From Parvularia atlantis (taxonomy: Eukaryota > Opisthokonta > Rotosphaerida): a DNA stretch of 64,000 nucleotides. The DNA is taken from positions 1 through 64,000 of the forward strand of contig CALSCO010000787.1 of assembly GCA_943704415.1 (NCBI GenBank), in the 5' to 3' direction. Shown piece after piece: positions 1 to 10,740 of the stretch. Each line of letters begins with the position of its first letter. The stretch's first letter is position 1. Both the position numbers and the translations under genes were made by a program. The notes beneath the pieces were generated by a model. It saw only the letters and a list, made by a program, of their open reading frames with translations, made no database searches and was not told the DNA's origin.

Positions 1-1857
1 CCCCCTCCCTCTGCGCGCGTGCGGCCCGGTCACGTCGCTGACGCAAGGGTGGCACAGGTCTACGAGACGCCCGAGGGCGAGGTCGACACGCTCGAGACTC
101 TGCCGCGGTCGAGCAGCGGGCGCCACGTTGTGCCGCCCGTGGCGTTCTGGTGTGCCTCGCCGCCTGTCTGTACCTCCAGCCGCGCCCCTGCTGATCACTT
201 GCACACGCAGGATCGGCGAGAAGCTCAAGTACGACCCGTCCGGGCGCATCGCAGGCCTCTCGCGCGGTGACGCCTCGGCCGACGCCTCGCCCGCCGTCGC
301 CAAGCCGCGCCTGCACCGGCTCCTGCAGGGTGCGGCTCACGTCGCAGGGCATGAGCACACCCTGACGATGGCGCCTGAGCAGAGTCGCCGCGACTGCTGC
401 CGAGCGTGCGTGAGGCGTCGCTCAAGCGTGCAGGCCCCGCCGTCGCCGAGCGGCCCGTGATCAAGCGCGCGCGCCTCGAGCCGGTTGCACCGCCCGCACC
501 CGCTCCGCCCAAGCCGGCCCGCAAGGCGCGGCACGTCGACACGAGCGACAGCGACGACGGCGTCGTTATGCAGTCTGCACCTCCTCCCCCTCCTCCTCCT
601 CGCACACGGCCGCCGCCGCGCAAGCAGCGGCAGATCAGCGAAGACGAGGACGAGGACGAGGACGATGTGCCGCTCGCGACCAGGCGCAAGCGCGTGCGCG
701 TGCAGGCCGCCCCGCTCCGCGAGACCCGGGCGACGCGCGCGCGGCAGCAGGAGCTCTCGCCCGTGAGCGTCGCGACGACCGAGCTCGCCGCGACCGCGGC
801 CGAGGACGACACGTGGACCGATGAGGTGCGCATCGCTTGGCAGGCTGCGCTTGCCTGCTGACCGGCAGCGCGCAAGCAGCAAATCGTCGCGCTTCAGAAC
901 GCCGTATGGGACGTGCCGCCGTCTGCCGTCAACTTCTTCGAGGAGGGTGCGCACGGGCGTCTCGTGGCGGCAAGATCGTGTCTCACTCGGACGCAGTCGC
1001 GCGGCTTGTCCCGGGCAAGACGGCGGCGCAGTGCCAGCGCAAGGTACAGGCAAAGACGTACGCCAAGCCGCCGCTGCCGACGGCGAAGGCGGCTGTGGTG
1101 CGCCCCTCGCTGCCCGCTGAGTGACGAGCAGCTGACGGCCGGTGCGCAGAGCGAGGAGGACGAAGAGGACGAGAAGATCGTGCTGGCGGGCAAGGGCACG
1201 CTCAAGCGGCGGCAGCAGCTGCGGCGCTTCGCTCAGAAGACGCTGGCCGAGCAGGAGGACGACCTCTTCTCGCAGACGGGCCGGAGCACGCCGAGCGCGC
1301 CGCGCGCCCCGCCCTCGCCGCGCCGCACGTCGCTGCGCCTCTCGTCCGCGCACGACCCGCCCTCGCCCGAGATCCTGCGCAAGCTGCCCGCGGACGTGCA
1401 CGACGTCTACCTGCACCGGCTGCAGAAGGAGCAGGTGCGTCGTGACCCTCGCCTGTTGCCCGTGTCTGTCCGACGTGCGAATAGGGCGCGGGGCGCAAGT
1501 GGAACACGGTCAGCGCACGGCCGCCACAGGTCGACGCGCGCCCGAAGCCGGCCGCGGCCAAGGTGAGCCGCGCCGCGGCCGCTCGTGCACATCATTCGTC
1601 TAACGACGCAGCTGCAGCTGCAGCAGACGGCGGTGCGCGCCATGGCCGAGGCCGAGGCGGCGGCCAGAAAGCAGCGGCGGCGGTGGCTGATGGCGCAGGG
1701 CCGCGGCTACGTGGACGAGGACGAGGACGTGGACGAGGACGACAGGCTAGTCACCCTGGACCACGGCGACGACGACGCGGACGACGACGACGGCGACGAC
1801 GGCGAGTTCAGGTTCCTGTCGGCCGACGAGCGCGACGGCGAGTACACTGATGCGTAG
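1..1857 (+). CDS. KNL2/M18BP1-like centromere-licensing protein, 3' part (5' end outside window)
   Basis: Role known for the family: M18BP1/KNL2 recruits the Mis18 complex and directs loading of CENP-A at centromeres. Seen here: a CENP-C-type motif (RSSSGR, then PPVAFW, then IGEKL) is made when the intron at about 150-210 is removed; its second half begins at 211. A long basic and acidic linker follows (about 383-810, with EDEDEDEDD). Next comes a single Myb/SANT domain assembled across two introns (about 805-1080: TWTDEQ, LQNAVWDVPP, NFFEEVARLV, GKTAAQCQRKV), the usual M18BP1 form. The C-terminus is rich in Asp/Glu (about 1700-1857) and ends DGEYTDA-stop. No SANTA domain is visible, but it would lie upstream of the window. 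The coordinates cover exons plus introns. A generic Myb protein is less likely because of the CENP-C motif. Confidence 0.72.
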
Positions 1858-1876
1858 AGCGGCAAACCTTTTGTAG

Positions 1877-2439
1877 CTACAGCCGCATGTGGCGGAACAC
1901 GTCGCGCAGGGCCACGGTGAGTAGCGGCGGCGCCTCGTCCTCGGCCGTGAGCGCGTCCGTCAACTCGTCCAGCTGCTGCACAGTCGCCTGCGCCGCGTCG
2001 TCAGCCGACCGCGTGCGCAGGACGCAGGCACAGGCACGCGCCTTGTACGCGTCAAGCAGCTCCCACTCGTCCACAAAGGCGCGCGGCCCGGTCATCGGGA
2101 TAGCCGGCAGCGGCTTCATCAGCTGCGCGACAGGGCGGCGACGTGAGCACATTCAACAGCCACATGGAGACGCACGACGCTATTGGGCAGCGCAGCAGGC
2201 GCCGGTGCCTTGCCCTGTGCGGCACGCGCGGCCGGCGGCGGCGTGCTGCCGCTGCTCGGAGCGATCGCCTTGCGCGCCTGCGATGCCATGCCGTGCGCGT
2301 ACGCCGAGCACGCCAGGTAGAGGTAGCAGCCCTGGTGGAACGCGCGGGCCGGCCCATCCGGCTGTGTGCGCGCACGCGTCTCGAGGAACGTGCGCACGGC
2401 CGTTTTAATGTCGCCGTCAGCGATGGCCTGTCCGTCCAT
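1877..2439 (-). CDS. Short ORF at the 3' end of the DENND4-like gene (separate small protein or last exons)
   Basis: Not recognised. The frame opens with MDGQAIADGDIKTAVRTF at 2439, has helical text (FHQGCYLYLACSAYAHGM), one clear intron of about 50 nt (GTGCGTC...GCGCAG, roughly 2115-2167), and continues LPNSVLMKPLPAIPMTGP to a stop at 1877 (RHMRL). Its ATG overlaps the stop codon of the upstream DENND4 frame by one base (TAATG on the minus strand). Two readings are possible: an independent protein of about 170 residues, or the true C-terminus of DENND4, reached if the 26-nt stretch that starts GTGCACGACAAG and ends GGACAG is spliced out; that removal keeps frame. The second needs an intron shorter than any other I traced. 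The only other possibility I can see is a sequence error at the junction. Confidence 0.5.
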
Positions 2440-5400
2440 TACTTGTCGTGCACCATAGCAGCAAACGAACGCACCGTGTCAATCTGCTCTAGCAACGACG
2501 CAGTCTCGCGCTCCTCTGCCGTCCGCGGCCGCATGGGCCCGCGCTCGACACGGCGGTACAGCCGGCGCGGCCAACGCTGCAGCGCGCGTCGCAGCGCGTT
2601 GACGCTGACCGTGACCGTCACGACGCGCGGTTGCAGCGACTCAAAGTCAAAAAAGTCGAGACCCTTGGCTGAACGCGCAAAGTAGCGTTAGACGGCACGC
2701 GGCTAGTCGAGTGAGCGCGCACCTTTCTGCCCGGCCGGCGGTTGCTGATCGGCGCGCGGCACAGGTGCTGCACGGTACGTTAGGCGCAGCAAGCGCGCGA
2801 GAGGAAGAAGCCGCACCGGGCATCGAGATCGGTGCCTTCTCGGGCAGCGGCAGCGCGGCGGGCTTGGCGGCACGCGGCGTCGTGAAGCGCGAGCCGATCA
2901 TGCGCTTCTTGGGCTGCGCCTTGTCCGCGGCTTCGTTCTTCTTGCGCTGTGCGGTCGCTGCAGAGCGGGTCAGGCACGACCGAGCGGCTGGGTCAGCGCG
3001 CACCCTCGATGCCGGCGATGTACTGCGCGGCCTCGGGCACGGACGCGACGTGCGCGAGCGCCCCGGCCTCGAATGGCAGGTTGAGCGCCGACATGTACCA
3101 CGTGAAGTTCCAGAACAGCGTCGGCTGCTCGCGCGCAAACTGGTCCTTGCTGCGCCACACGCGGCCCTTGCGCGTCATGAGCGCGTTCTGTGAGCGAGCG
3201 AGGGTCAGGTGCCGCACACTCGCGGGCACACCCGCACCTGGATCTCACTGTAGAAGAGCGACGGCTTCAGCAGCGGCACCTCGAGGTTGTACCGCTCCGG
3301 CACGAACTCGAACGCCCACGGCACGCTGGCGTGACGATGTGAGCGAGCGGGCATATGCACCAGCACTGGCAAACCTAAAGTCGGCGCTGCCGGACGAGGC
3401 GCCGGCTGCGAGGTTCTCAAGCGTCGCAGACGACGCCACGCCGATCGCTGGGCAAACGGGCGATCAGCGTGCGCACGGCCACACAGAGCTGAACGCACCG
3501 TTGACGGCGAGGTTGGATGAGGTGCTGTCGAGCTGCTCGGACGGCGTGCGCCCGTGGCCGCGCTGGCGCTCGGGCGTGCGCGTGGCGGTGAGGCTGCAGC
3601 TGTTGGCGCCCGTGATCGCGTCGAGCGACGTCGCGCCCTGCGCGCCGGTCTTGTCGTCGGGCCGGATGCGGCGCACGGCGATCGTCGCGATCACCATCTT
3701 GCCGCACTTGGGGCACTCAGTGCCTTGGCTGCGCGCACGCTGGCTGAGCCGCCACGGCGCGCAATGCATGCGGGCACACCTGTCGTCTTCTGAGTTCCAG
3801 CCGGCCATGACGTCGATCTCACTTAGTGTACGCTTGCTGCGGCCCGCGGTCAGCAACATGAGCAGCGCTACGAAGCGCGTTCGCACCACTTCTTGCAGAC
3901 GCACAGGACGCCGATCTCGAGCGAGTCCATGTCGACGCGCTGCTCAAACAGCACGCTGCGCTTTGCCTTCGGGCCCTTGCCCGCAGCGTCGGCCATGCCC
4001 ACGCCGGCCATGGCCTGCACATGCCAGCCGTACGTGACAGCGTCGGCCTGGATGCCTGGATGCACGCGCCCGCAAGAGGCGTCAGACGCAAACGTCAGCG
4101 CCTGCTTGTGACGCACCGCTCGACGACATGTCAAGGAACACGAAGCGCGCCTCGTCCGCCAGGCCGCGCTTGCCACAGATCTCCAGCAGGAACTGCACAC
4201 GCGCACAGTCAGCCACGCACGCACGCACGCAGCCGGCCACGCACCTGGTAGACGATGAACGACGGCGTCACGCCTTCGACCTGCTTCAGGTGGAAGAGCA
4301 CGCCGAGCGCGTGGCGCAGCGCGGCCGCGGGCGTGTCGATCGACTCGGCGTACGAGCAGAACAAGCGGAACCAGACGTTGTACAGCGTGAGCTGCGCGGG
4401 CGGGCTTAGTCGCGGCCGCGCGAGCAAGAGCGACGCACTAGGAACTCCTCGCAGACACTGATGGCCGCTTGCTTCTTTGACGGCGAGCGGTAGAGCATGC
4501 TCGAGAAGCTGCGCAGGTTGCGCTTGATGCGCCCCTTTGGCACCAGCAGCGTCGCGCTCGCGAGCGGCGTTTGCGGCGGCGACGTGAGCGACTCGTCCGT
4601 GCCCGCGTCCGTCAGCACGCCCGAAGACCGTTTCGGCAGCGGCGCCGTGATGACCGTGATGGGCTCGGGCGCGCTGTGCACGTCGTCACTGTCAGCCACG
4701 AGATGGAATAGAGAGGCGCCTGAACGCACCGCACGGCGGGGAACAGCGCTTGCGAGAGCGTCGGCCAGCGGTCGTAGACGACCTGTGCCGAGCGCGGCGT
4801 CAGACAGGGTGGCAACAGCGACGCCTGCGCGCACCGGCTCGCCGTTGCTCGGCTGCGCGACGGGCGGCATACTGCGGTAGACGCGCTTGGTCTTCATCGC
4901 GCGCGAGCGGGCGCGCGCGGCCAGTGTGCCATGTTTGCTGCTCAGTGGTGTGTCTGCGGCGCGGCCGTCGGCCAGCAAGTGCGCGGAGCGGCGATCCGGC
5001 GCACCGGACGACTGCGCCTGCGTCTCCTCGTACGCCGACAGCTGTGCGTCGAAGAAGACGTGCCGACCGTCGACGCCGGCGTTGTACGTGCGGTCTTCGA
5101 GAAACTTGTTGAACAGCTGCGTGTCAAACAGCGCTGCGTAGCCAAAGCGTGAGTAGACCGCAAAATGCAAGCAAACGGTCCGTGCACCGCGGTAAAACTC
5201 CTTCGCGCTGTTGCTCTTGGCGGAGAGGAAGCCGGCCGCGTCAAAGATGTCCATGATCGAGCCGATGTCGCCCGTCGGCACCTTCAGGTGCTCCATGTAC
5301 TTGGCCATGAGCTGGAACTGGAACGCGAGGAACTCGGCCTGGACGTCGTTGCCCGGCTGCGCTTGCACGTCAGGCGCAGACTGGCACAAACAGCCTCGCA

Positions 5401-8400
5401 GCAAGCGCACCAGGCTGATCTGTGCCAAGTCCGTCACGACGTGCTCGCCGACCTTGATGTTGGTCAGCGGCGGCGGCACGGGCGCACCTGGCGTCGCGCG
5501 CAACAGTCAGAACGTGCAACAAGTCGCAACAGCCGTCGCACCGGACGTCGCCGGGCGGCGCTGCTGCGAGAGCACGAGCGTGAGGCGCTCGCCGAGCCGC
5601 TGGTGCTGCGGCAGCCACGGCACGGGCCGCGACGAGCGGATGCGGTTGTAGTCAAGGTCGACGACGCAGACCTCGGACGGGATGCTCTCGGTGCTCTCAA
5701 AGTGCCGGAACGTGGCCGTCGTCATGCCAAAGACGTACGGCACAAACGCCTCGAGAAAGTCGACCAGCGGTGGCGGGAACACTGCGCGCCGCCGTAAGCT
5801 GACACGCACTCGGCAACGCGCGCGTGCGTGCCTGGGATGAACACGTTCGGCCACTTGAACGGGAAGATGAGGTCGGCGAACGTCTCCATGATCGGGTTGA
5901 GCACGCCTGCGCGAGCGCGTGAGACAGCACAGCAGGCTGGCGGTGCGTACACTCGTTCTCGGTGAAGAAGACAATTTTGGCCTCGATCATCATCAGCGTC
6001 ACGACCTGCACGACGTTCTTGACGCTCAGGTGGCGGAAGAGCGTGTCGAGCGGGAACTTGGGCGACGGCAGGCTCTGCAGCTCCGGGCGCCAGAACTCGA
6101 CCACGAACGGCCCGATGCGGTGGTGGATGCGCACCGAGCCCGGTGGCGGCGCGGGGACTGCAGGCGAGCGTGTGTGTGTGTGTGTGTGTGAGACAGAGAG
6201 GACAGGCGATGCGTGCAAAGGGCGCGCACTCTCAAACAGGTTGGCGATGTAGTGCTCGAGCGGCAGCGGGCACGGGTCAAGCGCCGTCAGGCTGAGCAGG
6301 TACACGAGGCACTGGAAGAACGCGTTGTACAGCGGGTACTCGGACAGGATGCACACGCTCTTGAGCAGGTACACAAACTGTGCACGGCTTGCACAGTTCA
6401 GCTGCTGCGCGTGCGGGCGACAGGGCAGCGCACCTTGTCCGTCTCGACGTCAAAATCATCCGCACGCGACGCGTCCGTCACGGACGTGTGCGAGTCGGTC
6501 GCTTCGACGCTGGGCGAGCGCTTGATCGGCAGATGCTGCACGCTGTTGCCGCGCTGCGCCGACGTCTGTCCGGACGCGCGCACGGGCGACACGTCGAGCT
6601 CGCTCATGCTGCGCGGCGGGTCGTCGCTGCTGTCCGTCGCCTGGCCGGCACGCGCGCGCTGCGGTGCACCGTCGTCGCGCAGCACGGACGACTGGTCTGC
6701 GCGCAGCGTCAGCACGCCATACGTTCACATGCAGGTGCGCACCCGCGGCTAGGCTCGACTCTGGTGCGGCACCGGACGACCTGCGCGTGCGCGGCGTGAC
6801 GGTCGGCAGCGCGTCGGTCTTCGGCACGCGCTCGTAGAACTGCAGCGCGGCAGCGTGCACCGACTGGCCCTGGTTGTTGGTTAGCACGAACGTGAGCAGC
6901 TTGGCCGTGCCCGGCACGAAGCGGTAGCGCGGCCCTTTGCGAGCGAATGCGTGTCAGCGAGCACAGGTGCTACGCGCGGGTGAGCGCACCAGAGGGCTGG
7001 CAAAACATCGGCAGGGCGACGGGCAGCTCGCTGTGGCGGCGGTTGTGCTCGGGGAAGCGGTCGACGAGCACCGAGGCCGTGTCAAACTTCCACGACCTGC
7101 AACCGAGCGTGCGTGCTCAGCGGGCAGCACTGAGCGCGCGCGGAAGACGCACCTGCTCGGCAGCTGCCGCACGACAAAGACTTGCACGGGCGTGTGCCGG
7201 GGCGTGACCGCTGCGACAATGTCATCCGCTGCCGTGTCGATCGAGCGCGCGTGCCGCGGCGTCGTCGTCTGCTGGTCGTTCGGCGTCTCTTGCCCGACCG
7301 CGACGGGCATGGCCAGCATCGACGTGCCGCGGACGGGCGTCTCGGCCGCGGCCGACATCGGGTCTTCGTCTGCCGCGCCGCCCAGCGACGTCGCGATGCT
7401 GAGCCCGCCGCTGTGCGACGAGTCGGCCGAGCGCGTGCGCGGCCGCCTGCTTCCCGTCGCCGACGAGATGCTGCCGCGCCGCCCGCGCGCTGCTGCTGCG
7501 ATCGCGACCGCGTCACGCACCTCGTCCGGATCATCGCCCTGTTTGTGCGCAAACACGTTCAGCGACCACGCTTCAGCCCAGCCCGGGCGATCACGCACGA
7601 TGCAGACTTCGCGGACGTCCTTGCGCTTGTCGTCCTCGTCGTCGTCGCTGTCGTCCTCGCCCGCCGTGCCCGCCGCGCCGTCCTTGTCGTCCGAGCCGAT
7701 TGACGACGCCGTTGCGTCGCTCAGCCGACGTAGCTTGAAGCGGCGCATCGAAGCTGTTTGCATGATCAGACCATGTGCACGGTGTGGCACGAGGTGCGCA
7801 CAGGTCTCGAGCGCGACGTTCTCGGGGCGCGTGGCCGCGGCGTAGACGAGCGTGACGGCCAGCTGCTCGAGCTCGGTCGCCGCGGGTGCACTCGGCGCGG
7901 CCATCGTGGGCGTGACGGACGACGCGGACGCACGCTCGATCCACAGCAGAAATGTGCGCCCGGGCATGCCCAGGTCCACACGCGCGTCGTGCCCTCCCAC
8001 CGTGCGCTCGATCATCTCGGCGCCGTGCGGCACCAGCTCGCGCGGCTTATCGCCGGCCATCTCCACGAACGCCATGCCGATGATCGGCGTACTGCGCACC
8101 GCGGTTAAGCAGCAGCAAGCACGACAGCGTGAGCGCACCCCGTCTTGGATCGCCGCACGCCCAAAAATGCCGGCGTGCACACGCCGCGCCGGTCCGTCGC
8201 GAGCGACAGGTTCACGGGCACGCCGCGCCCGTCCATCGCGACAAACTCGTACTCGGGCGGGAACTGGTCGCCCAGCAGCGGCTTGACGATGCACACGTCG
8301 CATACGGGCTCCTCCACATGCAGTCCGCTGCGCGCACCGCCGATCAGCCCGCACACGATCCGCGCGCTCCCGCGATGGCGCGCACCAGTCCCGCACGCCG

Positions 8401-8588
8401 TCGCCGTACACGAACGGCAGCTGCCGGCGCGCCTCGTCCGGTCCAAACGCGTCATCCGATCGCACGGGTGGCGCAGTGGCCGACGACGACGACGCCGGCG
8501 CGTGGCCCACGACCGCGACGTAGTCGACCAGCGCGTCGACGCGCGGCCCGCCGCGGCCGTCATCATCCTCGTCCACGTGGCTTGCCAT
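2439..8588 (-). CDS. DENND4 (Crag)-type Rab guanine-nucleotide exchange factor
   Basis: DENND4 proteins exchange GDP for GTP on Rab10-type GTPases in membrane traffic. Domains in order on the minus strand: start region DALVDYVAVVGH with the first ATG at 8588; MABP domain (CIVKPLLGDQFPPEYEF, VPVNLSLATD; about 8350-8000); a charged insert; uDENN (WKFDTASVLVDRFPEH, about 7050; FVLTNNQGQSVHA, about 6860); cDENN (CILSEYPLYNAFFQCLVYLL, about 6340; VEFWRPELQSLPSPKFPLDT, about 6080; VLNPIMETFADLIFPFKWPN, about 5880); dDENN (NKFLEDRTYNAG, FFDAQLSAYEE, about 5100-5030). A C-terminal helical part follows with the DENND4 cysteine block (EIDVMAGWNSEDD, CPKCGKMVIATI, about 3830-3690) and LFWNFTWYMSALNLPFEAG (about 3090). 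Numerous short introns interrupt it; one holds a TG microsatellite. The frame stops at 2439. An in-frame GTG upstream (8621) is not used as a start because 8588 is the first ATG. Confidence 0.88.
6170..6190. repeat. TG/CA dinucleotide microsatellite in a DENND4 intron
   Basis: About ten GT units lie inside an intron of the minus-strand DENND4-like gene. Read on the minus strand it is a CA run shortly upstream of the CTGCAG acceptor. It probably has no function and may be polymorphic. Confidence 0.9.
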
Positions 8589-8645
8589 GGGCTTGATCTG
8601 TGTATCGCACTGTGAGTTCACTGTGTCACTGACCCTGACTGAACC

Positions 8646-9796
8646 TCAGACGACCTCAAACACAGCCGACACGCCAAAGTGGTCCGAGAGGTGCGTCGGG
8701 CCGCCCTCGACCGGGTGCGCGACCGCCATCTCCTCCACCGCGACCTTGTCCAGGCGCGGGCGCAGCTGCGTGGTGCGCGCGCCGGTGGGGGCGTCCTTGC
8801 GCACAAGGTAGAAGATGTAGTCGAGGCGCGCGTTGTGGCCGCGGTCTTCTGGGTCGCTGATCACGCGCTCGCGCGGGTCGCCGAACGTGACCGGGTGCTG
8901 GCCCTTGTGCGCCTTGAGCAGGACGTCGTGCGGGACGTAGCCCGCGGCGTCAAACATGGCCTCAAGCGACTTGTACTCCCACGACGAGCTGGCGTCGTCG
9001 GGCGCGGCGCGCGCGTTAACGTTAAGGTCACCCAGCAGCAACACGCCCTCGCCGGCGGGGTCGCACTGCGCCTGGCGGGGGAGTGCGTGCGTCAGCTGGC
9101 GAGCAAAGGCAAAGAGCGAAGACGCACGATAAAGTCGACCAGGAGGCGCAGCTGCTCGGCGCGGACCTTGGCACCGACCTCCTCCGGGCCAGGGCACGCG
9201 ACGTATGAAGCCTGCGCAGGGTGATCAGGGCAGATGCAGCGTCAAGCGGATGCGCACCTGCGTGTGCGTGAGGACGACGTTGATGGCGTACTCGCGGCCG
9301 CCGTCGCCCGTGCCGAGCGAGACGCGCGCGAACAGCGCGCCCTTGTCGCAGAACCAGTCGCGGTGCGTGCCGCGCGTGAAGTACATCTCGCGCTGGGCGA
9401 GGATGGGCGTGCGGCTGAGGAGCACGAGGCCGCCATCGATCGCGCCGTGGCGCAGCACGTTGCGCTCGCGCGTGTGCGCGGCGTAGGCGAAGCCGCGCGC
9501 GGCCGCCTTCTCGATCAGCTCGTGCTGGCGCCACGACCCGGCCGAGTACACCTCCTGCAGCCCCACGAGGTCGAACCGCGGCAGCTCCTCGATGATCCCC
9601 GCGAGGCGCTCGGCCTTGAAGTCGTCCGAGGCGAGGCCCGTGCACGTGACGAGCGGCGGGCGCAGGTAGCTGGCGATCGGCCATCAGCGGATGATACGCA
9701 GGTGGCAGAGACGCACGTGTTGAACGAGAGCACGCGCAGCAACGACGGCGCGGCCAGACGCGGGCGCTTGGCCGTCGGCACGCTCTCCTCCGCCAT
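8646..9796 (-). CDS. Neutral sphingomyelinase-like endonuclease/exonuclease/phosphatase-fold enzyme
   Basis: The family hydrolyses sphingomyelin to ceramide and phosphocholine, using Mg2+ in an EEP fold. Seen: MAEESVPTAKRPRL start at 9796 with a basic, NLS-like N-terminus; VLSFNT then YLRPPLV joined across a 47-nt intron (first EEP motif, Asn in SFNT); FDLVGLQEVYS (metal-binding Glu); GLVLLSRTPIL; LLGDLNVNA (Asp/Asn pair); and LDYIFYL plus LSDHFGVSAVF near the C-terminus (catalytic Asp-His). A hydrophobic segment at the C-terminus, as in SMPD2, is not evident, so membrane attachment is unclear. The stop is only about 57 bases upstream of the DENND4 start on the same strand. The EEP fold also contains nucleases and inositol phosphatases; the SDH motif with the GLQEVYS block favours the sphingomyelinase-C group. 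Confidence 0.75.
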
Positions 9797-9902
9797 ACGC
9801 TCACGGTGAAGCTTCTCAGTCAAGTGCGATGCACCCCTCCATGATGCTGCACTGATCGATTGAACTGTACCAGCGAGCAACAAACATCAGTTAGCGCGAG
9901 GT

Positions 9903-10586
9903 ATGCAGGAGGACCAGGCGCAAACGACGAGCTCGACGCGTGGCGTGACGGCGGCGACGACCGTGTCGCGCAAGCAGCGCGGTGCCGCTCCAGCAACGAG
10001 CGCAGAGGGCGTGACGATGACGCCGCGCAAGAGCAGCAAGAAGCGCAGCAGAGGCGGCGTCGGCGGCGGCGGCGGTGGGGGCGGCGGCAACGAGCGCGCG
10101 CTGCCGCCCGGGTGGGAGATGGCCGCGACGCCCGAGGGCCAGACGTACTTCATCGACAACCGCAACAAGCGTACGACGTGGCTCGACCCGCGCGTCAAGG
10201 GCGCGGAGCAGCCCGACGGCCTGCCGTACGGCTGGGAGGCGGCGACGACCGAGGCCGGCGTGCCGTACTTCATCAACCACCACCTCATGACCACGACCTG
10301 GCGCGACCCGCGCGTGCCCGACGGCATGCCCGACGACGCGCCCGAGCCGGAGGGCCCGCCGCCCGCGCATCCGCGCGCCGCTGCCGCCGCCGCCGCCGTC
10401 GCCGGCCGACGAAGGACGCGCGTCGCGTTCGACGCGCTCGAGCTGTTCCTGATGGCGCTGCTCGCGGCAGTCCTCGCCGTGCTCGTCTCGGGGACGTACT
10501 ACGTCTACGGCGACGACCTGGCGCGCCTCGGCCGCAAGGTGGTGCGCATGGTCCGGCGCGACCTCAAGATCGCGTGGGGGTGGTGA
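9903..10586 (+). CDS. Intronless protein with two WW domains and a C-terminal membrane anchor
   Basis: 227 residues in one exon, unusual among its intron-rich neighbours. N-terminus: disordered Ser/Thr and Lys/Arg text, then a glycine run (residues about 54-62). WW domain 1 (about 66-96: [28 protein letters not shown]) and WW domain 2 (about 104-134: [28 protein letters not shown]) both keep the two Trp and the central aromatic residues, so both should bind Pro-Pro-x-Tyr-type ligands. After a Pro/Ala linker a hydrophobic segment (about 180-202: [19 protein letters not shown]) is followed by about 25 residues that are net basic and end KIAWGW. This topology suggests a tail- or single-span-anchored adaptor facing the cytosol. 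The start lies 107 bases from the divergent sphingomyelinase start. No exact family known to me. Confidence 0.82.
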   Translation: MQEDQAQTTSSTRGVTAATTVSRKQRGAAPATSAEGVTMTPRKSSKKRSRGGVGGGGGGGGGNERALPPGWEMAATPEGQTYFIDNRNKRTTWLDPRVKGAEQPDGLPYGWEAATTEAGVPYFINHHLMTTTWRDPRVPDGMPDDAPEPEGPPPAHPRAAAAAAAVAGRRRTRVAFDALELFLMALLAAVLAVLVSGTYYVYGDDLARLGRKVVRMVRRDLKIAWGW

Positions 10587-10740
10587 GGCGGCTGCCTGAG
10601 ATGTACAAGCCGGCCTACGGCTTGGGCTGCTGCGTGGGTCACGACAAAGGCGAGAGACAAGGCGATGCACAAACTCAGCGTGGGCTGCTGCGTGTGTCGC
10701 GCGACAAAGGAAAAAAAAACAAGCAGAACAAATGGGGTCG

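Noticed and set aside
337-1416. Minus-strand frame of 359 codons opposite the KNL2-like gene
   Set aside because: Antisense to exons whose CENP-C and Myb motifs are convincing on the plus strand; no domain is seen in it.
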